DNA of 64,000 nucleotides from Pseudomonadota bacterium (GTDB lineage Bacteria; Desulfobacterota; Desulfobulbia; Desulfobulbales; JAGXFP01). The stretch spans positions 47,892-111,891 of the forward strand of contig JAHJAA010000080.1 in NCBI GenBank assembly GCA_018814305.1, read 5' to 3'. The notes under the pieces are model-generated. The model was not told where the DNA came from. It saw only the letters and a list, made by a program, of their open reading frames with translations, and did not search any database. The position numbers and the translations under genes are program-made. Of the stretch, positions 37,771 through 46,308 are shown one piece after another (position 1 is the first letter of the stretch; every line of letters starts with the position of its first letter).

Positions 37771-38280
37771 ATGCATATGCAAAGTATCACAATGCAACAG
37801 AATTTCAATCGGTTGTTGTCCGGCACAGTTCAAGCCCAAAAATCAATTCTCCTCTCCTGCCTTATTCTCACCCTTTCGGTGATGATGAGCGCCTGCGGCG
37901 GAGGCGGCAGCTCCAGTACCAGCGGGTTTTCCGACCAACTGGCCCTGGGAACAGGTCTTGCGGGTAATGGTTTCGACCTGGCTGGAGAAGCCCAGACCTT
38001 TTCACTTGTCGCCACCGGGGGCGGAACCATCACCTTCCGGCTCGAAAGCGCCGCTGATTTTGAAGGCCGATTTGTTCGTCTCTATATCAATTACCCCACA
38101 GGGACTCCCTACTGGCAGAATGATATTATTCCCCCCCAGGCCGATGGGCATATCCTGCTCTCCAGTTTCAGAGTCACCGATGTCGGCACCTATGTGGTGA
38201 AAGCATATCTGGTGAGTGACTCTGGGGGCGGGGTAACCGAGACCCACGTGGCAGACGCGACCCTGGTCATGACCCCATAA
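37771..38280 (+). CDS. Small putative lipoprotein, unknown function
   Basis: About 169 residues from ATG 37771 (GAGGG just upstream; ATG 37777 also possible). Hydrophobic segment ending in MMSACGGGGSSS looks like a lipoprotein signal with the acylated Cys, although Met at -3 is atypical. The mature part is beta-rich (TFSLVATGGGTITFRLE, GTYVVKAYLVSD), reminiscent of an Ig-like or beta-sandwich fold. I recognise no family. It stands alone between divergent and convergent neighbours. Confidence 0.6.
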   Translation: MHMQSITMQQNFNRLLSGTVQAQKSILLSCLILTLSVMMSACGGGGSSSTSGFSDQLALGTGLAGNGFDLAGEAQTFSLVATGGGTITFRLESAADFEGRFVRLYINYPTGTPYWQNDIIPPQADGHILLSSFRVTDVGTYVVKAYLVSDSGGGVTETHVADATLVMTP

Positions 38281-38369
38281 CCACCAAACCCATCCGGAGT
38301 CTAAGCTTACCTGAATAGTTCCATTCCGGCGGGGTTGCTCGTTACCGGCATTTTGCTGGATAGTTACAA

Positions 38370-39047
38370 TCACTCCATGCTCATCGGCACAATCGATTGA
38401 ACGGCGTGGAGAAAATGGTGGGCCGTTTCATTCTCTGAATCAGCCAGGAGAAATCCGGCAAGGGCCTGATTTTTGAGGAGGAGGTCCGAGGAAAGGCGGT
38501 CTGGGGTAGAAAGAAATTTGAGAATATCGACCAGGTTACCCCAGGAGCCCCCGGCGTCATAATGTTCGATGATTTGACTGGTGGCGATATTCAGATCGAT
38601 CAACCAATCCGGGACCTCAGCACACCCACCCTGATCGCAGCGAACCAGCGAACCGAAACTGCGGCAGGCAAAAGGACGGACCGGATAGATTGAACAGAGC
38701 CCAGCGGCCAGAAAAGGACATGGTTCAAAGACCCACGGGGATTCTTGCTCGTGGGGAGGTTCCTTTCCTGCCAGGTAATATTTGGCGAGTTGGTTGGTGG
38801 TACAGGCGGGCCGCAAAGGGTGGTGATCAACGGGGAATGGCGGCAGTGATCGGCCGCCTTCCGCCAGGTGATGGAGAATGACTCGCCCCTCAAGCGTGGT
38901 CATGGTAACGCTGCGGGTGCAACAGGTTGCACATCCAGGGCCACAGGCAAACTTGAGGTCTGCCACCGTCTCCTCATGCAATACATAGATCCGGTCGAGA
39001 ACCTCTGCTCGAGCCGTTGTTCGGTCGATGGACTGCTGATTTTTCAT
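38370..39047 (-). CDS. YkgJ-type cysteine-cluster protein
   Basis: 225 residues, no signal peptide. Cysteine motifs CGPGCATCC near 35 and CPFLAAGLCSIYPVRPFACR near 110 match the YkgJ/CxxCxxCC zinc- or iron-binding family. The biochemical role of the family is poorly known. Divergent from the RND adaptor gene to its right (96-bp shared upstream region). Confidence 0.82.
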   Translation of the reverse strand: MKNQQSIDRTTARAEVLDRIYVLHEETVADLKFACGPGCATCCTRSVTMTTLEGRVILHHLAEGGRSLPPFPVDHHPLRPACTTNQLAKYYLAGKEPPHEQESPWVFEPCPFLAAGLCSIYPVRPFACRSFGSLVRCDQGGCAEVPDWLIDLNIATSQIIEHYDAGGSWGNLVDILKFLSTPDRLSSDLLLKNQALAGFLLADSENETAHHFLHAVQSIVPMSME

Positions 39048-39143
39048 ATCCTATTCCCAGGTTGCGAATTTCGTGCAACCATACTATTTTAGGTCAGGTC
39101 AGGCAAGTCATCATCTTTCAAAGCCAACCTTTCGGATCCGACC

Positions 39144-40178
39144 ATGACGAAGCTCTTCTCCCAAAGTTATATCGCTCCCTTGATCCTTCTTGCTGCCCTC
39201 TTCCTCTGCCCAGTCTTCGCCTCGGCCAAATCCCCTGCCCTTATTACCGCCAATCCTTCTTCCACCACCATTATCCTGACCGGATTTACCAGGGCGCGAG
39301 CGACCATGTCGCTGGTCAGTCAGGCCTCCGATACGGTGCTGGCCGTCACCACGGATGTCGGTCGGAAGATCCCGAAGGACGGGGTTTTTGCCCGCATCGA
39401 TGCAACCTTCCCGGAACTTGAGCTGACCGGGAATAAGATCGAGCAGCAGAAGGCCGAGAGTTCGATCCGTTATCTCGAAAAGGAGGTTAACCGCCTCACG
39501 GCCCTCTATGCCAAGGAATCCACCCCTGAAGCGGAGCTGGATAGCCTTCGCCAAAAACTGGACCAGGCCCGCTTCTCCTTAAAATCCTTACAGCTCAATG
39601 AGACCCGAATCAAAGAGATCATCAGTCGCCATGTGGTTACAGCCCCCCCCGGCTGGACCGTGATCACTCGAATGGTCGAACCGGATGAATGGGTCGTTAC
39701 CGGGAAACCCCTGGCTGTGATCGGTGATTACCGAGCCCTGGTGGTCCCCCTGGCGGTGGAACAGGCGGAATATCTTCAAATAAACTCCCGGGCCGAACTC
39801 ACCCTCCGACTGCCGGATCTTTCCCGCACAGTCCCGGCCACGGTTTTTCGCCATTCACCCGCCTTTGATCCCACCACCCGTAAGATTAACCTGGAGCTAT
39901 TGATCAAGGAAGATCTACCGGAGATGCGGGGCGGCATCCGGGCCGAACTCACCATGGAACAACCCGATCCATCCCAAGCGGTCCTGGTTCCTTCCCGATC
40001 CGTACTCAACCGGTATGAAACCAACTGGCTGATCACCCCAGAAGGCAAGAAAATTCAGGTCATCCGCCACGGCAGCGGCCCCGATGGCACCGCCCGGGTC
40101 TCCTCTCCCCTGATCCATCCGGGAGATTCCTTTCTCGAAAACCCCAATCTCGATTCCCCGCTTGAGAAGAACCAATGA
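39144..40178 (+). CDS. RND efflux periplasmic adaptor (HlyD-like), system 1
   Basis: 344 residues with signal peptide (LILLAALFLCPVFASA). Short alpha-hairpin (about 95-150: IRYLEKEVNRLTALYAKES and QARFSLKSLQLNETRI), lipoyl half-motifs on both sides and beta-barrel domain. Adaptors link an RND pump to an outer-membrane channel. It overlaps the pump gene by 4 nt; no TolC gene follows, so a channel encoded elsewhere (possibly 50558-51811) would be needed. Confidence 0.85.
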   Translation: MTKLFSQSYIAPLILLAALFLCPVFASAKSPALITANPSSTTIILTGFTRARATMSLVSQASDTVLAVTTDVGRKIPKDGVFARIDATFPELELTGNKIEQQKAESSIRYLEKEVNRLTALYAKESTPEAELDSLRQKLDQARFSLKSLQLNETRIKEIISRHVVTAPPGWTVITRMVEPDEWVVTGKPLAVIGDYRALVVPLAVEQAEYLQINSRAELTLRLPDLSRTVPATVFRHSPAFDPTTRKINLELLIKEDLPEMRGGIRAELTMEQPDPSQAVLVPSRSVLNRYETNWLITPEGKKIQVIRHGSGPDGTARVSSPLIHPGDSFLENPNLDSPLEKNQ

Positions 40179-43100
40179 AAGCCCTGGTCCGTTTCACCCT
40201 GGCCCAGAGGGTCCTGTTCAATCTGCTCTTCATTGTCCTGATGCTGGTCGGGGCCTTTGCCCTGCTCAGGACCCCGGTCGAGCGTTATCCCAACATCGAG
40301 TTCGGCAAGGCCTATATCACCACCTATTTCCCCGGGGCCTCACCCCGGGAGGTGGAAGCCCTGATCACCGGCAAAATTGAAGATGCCATCGAGACCATGG
40401 ACAACCTGGAGTACGTCCGCTCTACTTCCTACCGAGAACGCTCCAGTATCCTGGTCAAATTTTATGACGACACCGACTATCAGGCAAGCTATGACGAGAT
40501 GCGACTCAAGGTCCAGTCAATCATCGGTGATCTGCCGGTTGAGGCGGATCCGCCCCGCTTTACCTATATCGATGTCAGTGTCTGGCAGCCAACCTTCAGT
40601 ATCAACCTCTTTGGTGATCGGGACAACCATGCCCTGACCCTGATGGCTGAGGAGTTGAAAGCGGCCCTCCGTCAGGTCTCGGGAATTAACGAGGTCAGGC
40701 TCCAGGGCGAGTATCCCCGAGAGTTTCATCTTGATCTTGCTCCTGATACGTTAAGTCGTTATGGAATCACCTTTGACCAGGTTTCCGAGGCCTTAAAACA
40801 GGCCAACGTTATTATTCCGGCCGGTGATTACACCACCGATGGCGGCGAATTCATCATCCAGGTGGATGAACGGTTCCGTGACCGGGATCAGGTCTTGAAC
40901 ACCATTGTGCGTCGGGATGGCGACGGTTCCATGGTAAGGATCGCTGACCTGACCTCTCAGGCAGAACTCTCCCATCGTGATCCCTTTGTGATAACCTCGG
41001 TGAACGGCCAGGACTGTATTACCCTGCTGGTCATCAAGACGCCCTCGGCCAATGCCTTGACGATCGTCAAGAATGCCCGGGAAATCATTGAACACTACCA
41101 GCCGATCTTTGCGAAAGAGGGGGTCCGCCTGATCACCACCCAGGACTCGACGGTCCGGATCAAGGACTCGATCCGGGTCCTCGGTTCGAACCTGCTGCTC
41201 GGGGTCATCCTGGTTTCTCTCCTGATCTGGTACTTCATGGGTTTCCGCAATGCCGCCCTGACCACCATCGGCATCCCGTTTTCTTTTCTGGTGACCATGA
41301 TCATCCTCTATCTGACCGGAAACTCGGTGAACGAGATTTCCCTGTTCGCCTTTGTCCTGGTCAGTGGAGTCATTGTCGACGACGCCATCGTGGTGGTGGA
41401 AAACATCTTTCGCCATTCCAGAATGGGAAAAGGAATCACCGACAGTGTGGTTGACGGCACCGCAGAGGTCTTCCTGCCGGTGGTCTCCGCCACCCTGACC
41501 ACCTGCGCCGCCTTTCTGCCCATGTTGATCATGACCGGCTCCATCGGTGACTTTTTTGCCATTATCCCCAAAGCGATATCCTTTGCCCTGTTGGCCTCAT
41601 TGTTTGAATGCCTGTTGATCCTGCCCATCCATTATCTGGACTTTGGCCCCCGGGCCACCGAGACCAGCCCCGATGAGATGACCGAGGACAATTCCAATGA
41701 AAATCTTCTGATGACCGCATTCCGGAAGATCTTCGATGTCCTCCTGCACCTGGCCCTGCGCTATCGATTGACCACTTTGGGACTCCTGATGATCGCCTTT
41801 GTAGCCGCCATGACCATCGCCCTGCTCTCCATCTCCGGGAAATCCAATCTCATCCGGATTGAATTCTTCCCGGATGACTATTCTCTCTACTATGCCGAGA
41901 TTACCGGACCGGTCGGCACCCCCATTGAAGAGACCTCTGAAACCTTACGAAAACTCTCCAAGGAGATTATGGCGGAGGGTGAAGGAATGGCCGAATCGGC
42001 CGTGGCCTCAGCAGGATATTACATCAACGATGACTACCAACCGGTCTGGGGCAATCATCTGGGCCATGTGGCGGTGACCCTGCCGGCTAGAAAAGCCAGA
42101 CATTTCGAAGATTTTCCCAAAAACGACGTGGTTGCCCATCTGGACCTGGTCCGAACCAGGCTTACGGATCTTTTGGCTGAGACAGGTTTTACCTTGAGGG
42201 TGCGGGCCGAGAAGGACGGTCCCCCTGAAGGCAAGGACGTCAATATCCGGATTCTGGGTGCCAACCTCCAGGCCGTGGAACAACTTGCCTCCGCAGTCCA
42301 CAGTTATCTCCGCAATCAGGAGGTGTTGGCCCATGATCTGCTCGACCTTGACACCAATCAGGGCCAGCCCGGCAGGATCTTCCGGTTGAAACTGCGGGAC
42401 GACCGCGTGGCGGAATACGGGATTCCCCCGGCCCAGGTGGCTGCCCTGGCTGCCTCAATATTAAATGGGCGGACGGTTGGAAAATTCCGTCTGGCGGATG
42501 AGGAGGTTGACCTCAAGGTCCGGATTGCACCCGAGTCAATGGGCAGATTGGAAGACACCCTGGGGATCATCATCAGGGATCATCCCAACGGACCCATCCG
42601 GCTTGGTGATCTCTGTGAAGTGGAGAACTCCCTGGAACCAGGCTATCTCAACCGGTTCCAGGGACAACGGGCGGTTACCCTGACTGCCAACATCAAAAAT
42701 GGCTCCGATCTTTCGGCCTCGGCAGTGGTCCGGATGGTGAAGGGCCATTATGAAACGATCCGGGATCGTTATCCCGGTGCGACCTTGAATTTCTCAGGGG
42801 AATTTGCTTCAACCCACGACTCATTTGTCTCGCTGACCTATGCCTTTTCAATCGCTATTCTATTGATCTATCTGATCCTGGCCACCCAGTTTCAATCCTA
42901 TATCCAACCGTTTGCCATCCTTTCCGCAGTGATTTTTTCATTGATCGGCATCATCTTCGGCACCATGTTCTCCCGGTCACTTTTTACAGTGAACAGCTTC
43001 ATTGCGGTGGTTGGCGTCACCGGGGTGGTGGTGAACGACTCCTTGGTCTTAATCGAGTTCATCAATAAACGGTATCGGACGGGACTTTCCCGCCGAGAGG

Positions 43101-43351
43101 CGATCCTCACCGCCACCCATATCCGCCTTCGTCCCATCATCCTGACCACCCTGACCACCACCCTGGGACTCTTGCCCATGGCCCTGGGATTCCCGGAATA
43201 CTCCCTGGTCTGGGGCACCATGGCCATGACCTTTGTCACCGGACTCTGCACCGCCACCTTCCTGACCATCTTCGTGGTGCCGGTACAGTGGGATCTTATC
43301 GAAGGGGCCAAGGAATGGTGGAGAGGGAGAAAGAAAGTGCCTAAAGTGTAA
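40175..43351 (+). CDS. RND efflux pump (AcrB/HAE-like), system 1
   Basis: 1058 residues, standard RND size with twelve helices and two large periplasmic loops. Helix-4 motif GVIVDDAIVVVEN carries the paired aspartates of the proton relay, helix-10/11 reads VVNDSLVLIEF. The N-terminus FTLAQRVLFNLLFIVLMLVG is typical. Substrate class cannot be deduced. The C-terminal codons run into a 68-bp tandem repeat that begins at the end of the gene. Confidence 0.92.
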   Translation: MKALVRFTLAQRVLFNLLFIVLMLVGAFALLRTPVERYPNIEFGKAYITTYFPGASPREVEALITGKIEDAIETMDNLEYVRSTSYRERSSILVKFYDDTDYQASYDEMRLKVQSIIGDLPVEADPPRFTYIDVSVWQPTFSINLFGDRDNHALTLMAEELKAALRQVSGINEVRLQGEYPREFHLDLAPDTLSRYGITFDQVSEALKQANVIIPAGDYTTDGGEFIIQVDERFRDRDQVLNTIVRRDGDGSMVRIADLTSQAELSHRDPFVITSVNGQDCITLLVIKTPSANALTIVKNAREIIEHYQPIFAKEGVRLITTQDSTVRIKDSIRVLGSNLLLGVILVSLLIWYFMGFRNAALTTIGIPFSFLVTMIILYLTGNSVNEISLFAFVLVSGVIVDDAIVVVENIFRHSRMGKGITDSVVDGTAEVFLPVVSATLTTCAAFLPMLIMTGSIGDFFAIIPKAISFALLASLFECLLILPIHYLDFGPRATETSPDEMTEDNSNENLLMTAFRKIFDVLLHLALRYRLTTLGLLMIAFVAAMTIALLSISGKSNLIRIEFFPDDYSLYYAEITGPVGTPIEETSETLRKLSKEIMAEGEGMAESAVASAGYYINDDYQPVWGNHLGHVAVTLPARKARHFEDFPKNDVVAHLDLVRTRLTDLLAETGFTLRVRAEKDGPPEGKDVNIRILGANLQAVEQLASAVHSYLRNQEVLAHDLLDLDTNQGQPGRIFRLKLRDDRVAEYGIPPAQVAALAASILNGRTVGKFRLADEEVDLKVRIAPESMGRLEDTLGIIIRDHPNGPIRLGDLCEVENSLEPGYLNRFQGQRAVTLTANIKNGSDLSASAVVRMVKGHYETIRDRYPGATLNFSGEFASTHDSFVSLTYAFSIAILLIYLILATQFQSYIQPFAILSAVIFSLIGIIFGTMFSRSLFTVNSFIAVVGVTGVVVNDSLVLIEFINKRYRTGLSRREAILTATHIRLRPIILTTLTTTLGLLPMALGFPEYSLVWGTMAMTFVTGLCTATFLTIFVVPVQWDLIEGAKEWWRGRKKVPKV

Positions 43352-43523
43352 AGTTAAAAGTGCCTAAAGTTGTGGTGGTTACTGATTGGAGAGGGCAAAA
43401 GAGAGTGCCTAAAGTGTAAAGTTGAAAGTGCCTAAAGTTGTGGTGGTTACTGATTGGAGAGGGCAAAAGAGAGTGCCTAAAGTGTAAAGTTGAAAGTGCC
43501 TAAAGTTGTGGTGGTTACTGATT
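43318..43523. repeat. Three copies of a 68-bp tandem repeat
   Basis: The motif TGCCTAAAGTGTAAAGTT begins at 43338, 43406 and 43474, giving an exact 68-bp period; the last unit breaks off at about 43523. Each unit holds two AGTGCCTAAAGT cores. The upstream part of the first unit (degenerate) overlaps the last codons and stop of the RND pump gene. Units two and three are almost identical. An inverted copy of the core lies at 47433-47453. Confidence 0.93.
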
Positions 43524-43697
43524 AGATGTGGGGGGAAATATATTCCGGGTGGAAAGCAAAGAGGGATGCACTTTCAAGTATTTTGCCACTGTTAAAAGGA
43601 GGGCAGGCGGGTCGGATTTGGACAAGCAGGAAGATGAGCCATAGTGGCCTATGCGAACCGTCCTGATCGTGCAAATCCGGCCCGCCTGACCTCCTTT
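43352..43697. other. Repeat-filled convergent intergenic region
   Basis: 346 bp without a gene between the RND pump and the leftward lipoprotein. It is almost entirely occupied by the 68-bp tandem repeat and the 105-bp foldback element, with about 70 bp of unassigned sequence between them. Confidence 0.85.
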
Positions 43698-43698
43698 T
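43594..43698. repeat. 105-bp foldback (REP-like) element, copy 1
   Basis: Outer arms of 27 bp (43594-43620 and 43672-43698) pair with two mismatches; partial pairing continues inwards to a CATAG-TGGC-CTATG centre. Both ends finish in short A/T runs and the right end touches the stop of the leftward lipoprotein gene, so it may end transcription from both directions. Its core matches the element at 63717-63826. Confidence 0.85.
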
Positions 43699-44261
43699 TA
43701 GATGCCGTCTTCGGGGGTGAGGACCAAGACCCGAACATCTTCGCCGTTCTCATAAGCCTTGATCGCTTCCTTCACCTGATCGATCAGGGTGTTAGCGTAT
43801 CGAGCAGCCTTTTCAGGAATAACCTGAACCGGAGTCAGGTCCTTGAGCAGGGTATTGATCTGATCAACTTTATAATCGGTTTGCCGCACGGGACAGAGGG
43901 AAACCCGGCACTTCAATACCCCCAGGAGCGGCCGAGAGACGAGATAATAATTTTTACCGGGTTGCAGATCAGCTTCAACGTAGGACCAATTTTCAGCCCT
44001 GGCAAGGAAAAGATGGCGACCTGGTTTCGTTCGGTACTGAATATAGGTTCGAGCGGTGGAGATGCCGAGAAAATTCTCTCCATCCCAGACACTGATTTTG
44101 GTTGGACCACCGAAATACGAGGGCCAAAGAATGGTCACCATGGCCTCATCGGTATTTGGGCCGGGAATGGTTGGAACTTGGGTCATCAGGGATGATCCAC
44201 AACCGGAAAGGACAACCAGGACAATAAAAGAAAGTAAAATCTGCTGAATCGTATGTCGCAT
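43698..44261 (-). CDS. Putative lipoprotein, DUF2846-like
   Basis: 187 residues from ATG 44261, which gives a clean lipoprotein signal (MRHTIQQILLSFIVLVV then LSGC); a GTG at 44297 would add 12 residues. The region TKPGRHLFLARA followed by LQPGKNYYLVSRP matches the DUF2846 pattern of short beta-rich periplasmic lipoproteins. Function unknown. The stop codon coincides with the end of a foldback element. Confidence 0.72.
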   Translation of the reverse strand: MRHTIQQILLSFIVLVVLSGCGSSLMTQVPTIPGPNTDEAMVTILWPSYFGGPTKISVWDGENFLGISTARTYIQYRTKPGRHLFLARAENWSYVEADLQPGKNYYLVSRPLLGVLKCRVSLCPVRQTDYKVDQINTLLKDLTPVQVIPEKAARYANTLIDQVKEAIKAYENGEDVRVLVLTPEDGI

Positions 44262-44381
44262 CCGGATCAAAACCCACTGTAATCTTTGTTGGATCACTGT
44301 CTATAAACCTGCCGTGATGATCAATAACAGATCTTCTTACTGCACCCCAAGGGGTACGTCAACTGAAACCGGCTGGTACTC

Positions 44382-44405
44382 TTAGGGGCTCGAAAAATAC
44401 TGATA
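44382..44405. repeat. Remnant end of the 209-bp foldback element
   Basis: About 24 bp beginning TTAGGGGCTCG and continuing AAAAATACTGATA match the terminal inverted repeat of the elements at 46008 and 55253; the rest of the element is absent. Lies 19 bp past the PilZ gene stop. Confidence 0.7.
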
Positions 44406-44423
44406 CTCACTCAGTTCATCGAA

Positions 44424-45377
44424 TCAAGAAAATTCCGGGAAATAACTCTCAGCGGACGGAGGTAATCCTGAAAGAAATTGAAGATTCAAGCGACAGAAAT
44501 CACCTTCCGGTCTGACTGCCCTGACCAGGGCAAAAACGGCAAGATTTAAACACATCGGCCTGCTTCCGGCGCCAAATGAATTTTCCAGCGCCACATCAAG
44601 ATAAAGGAGTTGATTGAGCACAAAAACATCCCCTTTGCCTTCGCACTTGAAACAGATCCCCCCAAGAGAGATATCATCCACCTTGCCCGTAATTTGAGGC
44701 TGTTGGTTTATTTTCTGCTGGTCCGGGGACAGTTCCGAACTGGCGTTTATGCAGAGGACATCCCTGACCTCTGCCAGTTCCTGGTCCACGGAATTTTCCT
44801 CGGTTACCGGCTCAGCAACCGGTTGAAGTTCTTCCCCTGAGCTTTTATTAGACTTTTTTTCATAGTTTACGGGGGAACTCCCAACAGCCAAGGGGATTTG
44901 ATCATCCAGTCGAAGTCCATCGATCTTTCGGGTGACATCAATCTCGCCGACCTGAATCCGCATAACGGTCGGATCATTAACCACCCTGACACGAACCAAA
45001 GTGTCCGTAAACTGGGGATATCGCCGATTTTTCCGGGGATCCAGGGGCTCCACCCGGAACCGATCAACATACAATGACTGAACCGTGGTCTGAAGGACAT
45101 ATCGTTTTTTTTTGTCCACCGGGAGCACAATCAGGATCAACTGCCCAACTTTAAGATACGAAATAAGCTCCGTATCAATTACATCGATGGAACCTTTTTC
45201 GGGAGAGTCGATCAGCCGCTCGAAAACCTTATTATTAACGATCACCACCGCCTTCAACTTTCGTCCGGTGAACAAGGCCTTAATCCGGGGATCCAACAAC
45301 TCCAGGGAACGGATTTGAACATTATTGCGATTCATGATCTCCTTGACCTTCCCGGAGATATCGACTGCATATGACAT
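44424..45377 (-). CDS. PilZ-domain protein with a long insertion
   Basis: 317 residues, no membrane segment. The N-terminal 110 residues resemble a YcgR-N/flagellar-brake-like domain (weak). The PilZ arginine motif RKNRR is at 115-119, but the DISLGG motif that normally follows within about 30 residues is at 235-240; between them lies a Glu/Ser-rich insertion of about 60-70 residues. Both c-di-GMP-contacting motifs are intact, so binding is plausible. Stands alone, divergent from marR. The GGDEF-EAL protein at 21.9 kb is a possible source of the ligand. Confidence 0.8.
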   Translation of the reverse strand: MSYAVDISGKVKEIMNRNNVQIRSLELLDPRIKALFTGRKLKAVVIVNNKVFERLIDSPEKGSIDVIDTELISYLKVGQLILIVLPVDKKKRYVLQTTVQSLYVDRFRVEPLDPRKNRRYPQFTDTLVRVRVVNDPTVMRIQVGEIDVTRKIDGLRLDDQIPLAVGSSPVNYEKKSNKSSGEELQPVAEPVTEENSVDQELAEVRDVLCINASSELSPDQQKINQQPQITGKVDDISLGGICFKCEGKGDVFVLNQLLYLDVALENSFGAGSRPMCLNLAVFALVRAVRPEGDFCRLNLQFLSGLPPSAESYFPEFS

Positions 45378-45492
45378 AAAAAAACCTCTTAGCTTTTCAG
45401 TCCAATGAGTTCAAGTCAGGTAAATCCTGATTTAAGTGCGTAGCAAATTTTATACTGAAGAAGAGATTTCGGTCAATGTTCGATTATTTCAA

Positions 45493-45522
45493 TTGACGAA
45501 TATATGCTCCAAACGATATGGT
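45493..45522 (+). promoter_or_regulatory. Candidate promoter of marR
   Basis: TTGACG (45493-45498), 18-nt spacer, TATGGT (45517-45522, 4/6). About 30 nt before the marR ATG. Confidence 0.45.
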
Positions 45523-45549
45523 TGCCTGGTTAACAATTAAGGTGACAAC
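45521..45549. promoter_or_regulatory. Putative MarR autoregulatory operator
   Basis: Imperfect palindrome: GTTGCCTGGTTAA, three central bases, TTAAGGTGACAAC (9 of 13 positions pair). It overlaps the end of the -10 candidate and the Shine-Dalgarno site, where a bound repressor would block marR. Position and symmetry only. Confidence 0.4.
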
Positions 45550-45551
45550 TA

Positions 45552-46010
45552 ATGACCGGCTCCCAATGCACCAACGATTCCCTTGGACGTCTTCTCTACC
45601 AAACCTCTCTGGCGATGCGCAATTTTGCCGAAAAACTCCTGAAACCTCACGACCTCACCCTGGAACAACTCCACCTCTTAAAACACCTGCCCGAAGACCA
45701 GGGACTCACCCAAAAAGAGCTCGGGGAGAGAATACATAAAACGCCCGCCAACCTCACTCGGATCCTGGACCGGCTCGAGACCAAGGGGCTCCTGATTCGA
45801 CGCATCAACCCGGACGACCGGAGGGCAATGCTGGTGGCGATTACCCCTCGGGGAGCCGACCTGATCATAGAGATGATCAGCGTTTTCGAATCATTTACCA
45901 AAAAGATGGTCGATGGAATCGCTCCCCAGGAGGAACAGGTATTGCGGAAAACCCTCATCAAAATCGCAGCCAACATCGAGGCCATGCCCCGGGATGCGGA
46001 GTCATCTTAA
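45552..46010 (+). CDS. MarR-family transcriptional regulator
   Basis: 152 residues, ATG with AAGGTGA just upstream. Winged-helix core: LTQKELGERIHKTPANLTRILDRL as the recognition region and the wing DRRAMLVAITPRG with its DRR motif. It precedes an RND adaptor-pump-channel set on the same strand, so it most likely represses that efflux operon in response to a substrate. The stop codon lies inside the end of a foldback repeat. Confidence 0.93.
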   Translation: MTGSQCTNDSLGRLLYQTSLAMRNFAEKLLKPHDLTLEQLHLLKHLPEDQGLTQKELGERIHKTPANLTRILDRLETKGLLIRRINPDDRRAMLVAITPRGADLIIEMISVFESFTKKMVDGIAPQEEQVLRKTLIKIAANIEAMPRDAESS

Positions 46011-46215
46011 GGGCTCGGAAAATACTGATATACCATAACACATCCCGCCTTCGGGCCATCTTGGGTCGCGAACTCAATCGCAGGTAGCGAGGAATCGAGA
46101 CTCCGAAATCCTCGCCGTAGCACTGCTACGCCTGTGGTTTTACTCAATCGGCGCAACCCAACCTGCCCCAAATTCGGGCGCGATCCAGGTACATCAGTAT
46201 TTGCCGAGCCCCTTA
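46008..46215. repeat. 209-bp foldback MITE-like element, copy A
   Basis: Begins TTAAGGGCTCGG and ends CCGAGCCCCTTA: inverted ends of about 27 bp including AATACTGAT / ATCAGTATT. The interior also folds back (CGAGGA ... TCCTCG centre, TAGC ... GCTA arms). No reading frame of note. About a dozen differences from copy B at 55253. It starts inside the marR stop codon. Confidence 0.88.
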
Positions 46216-46308
46216 GCGAAACAGATTTATACCCGGCATGAAGATACCGGCTAAAATATAAAACCTGACACTTTAAACCTGATGAACTTTTCCCATACGA
46301 GGTGTTCC

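Noticed and set aside
43318..43523. CRISPR array
   Set aside because: Units are direct 68-bp tandem copies with no unique spacers and no cas genes nearby.
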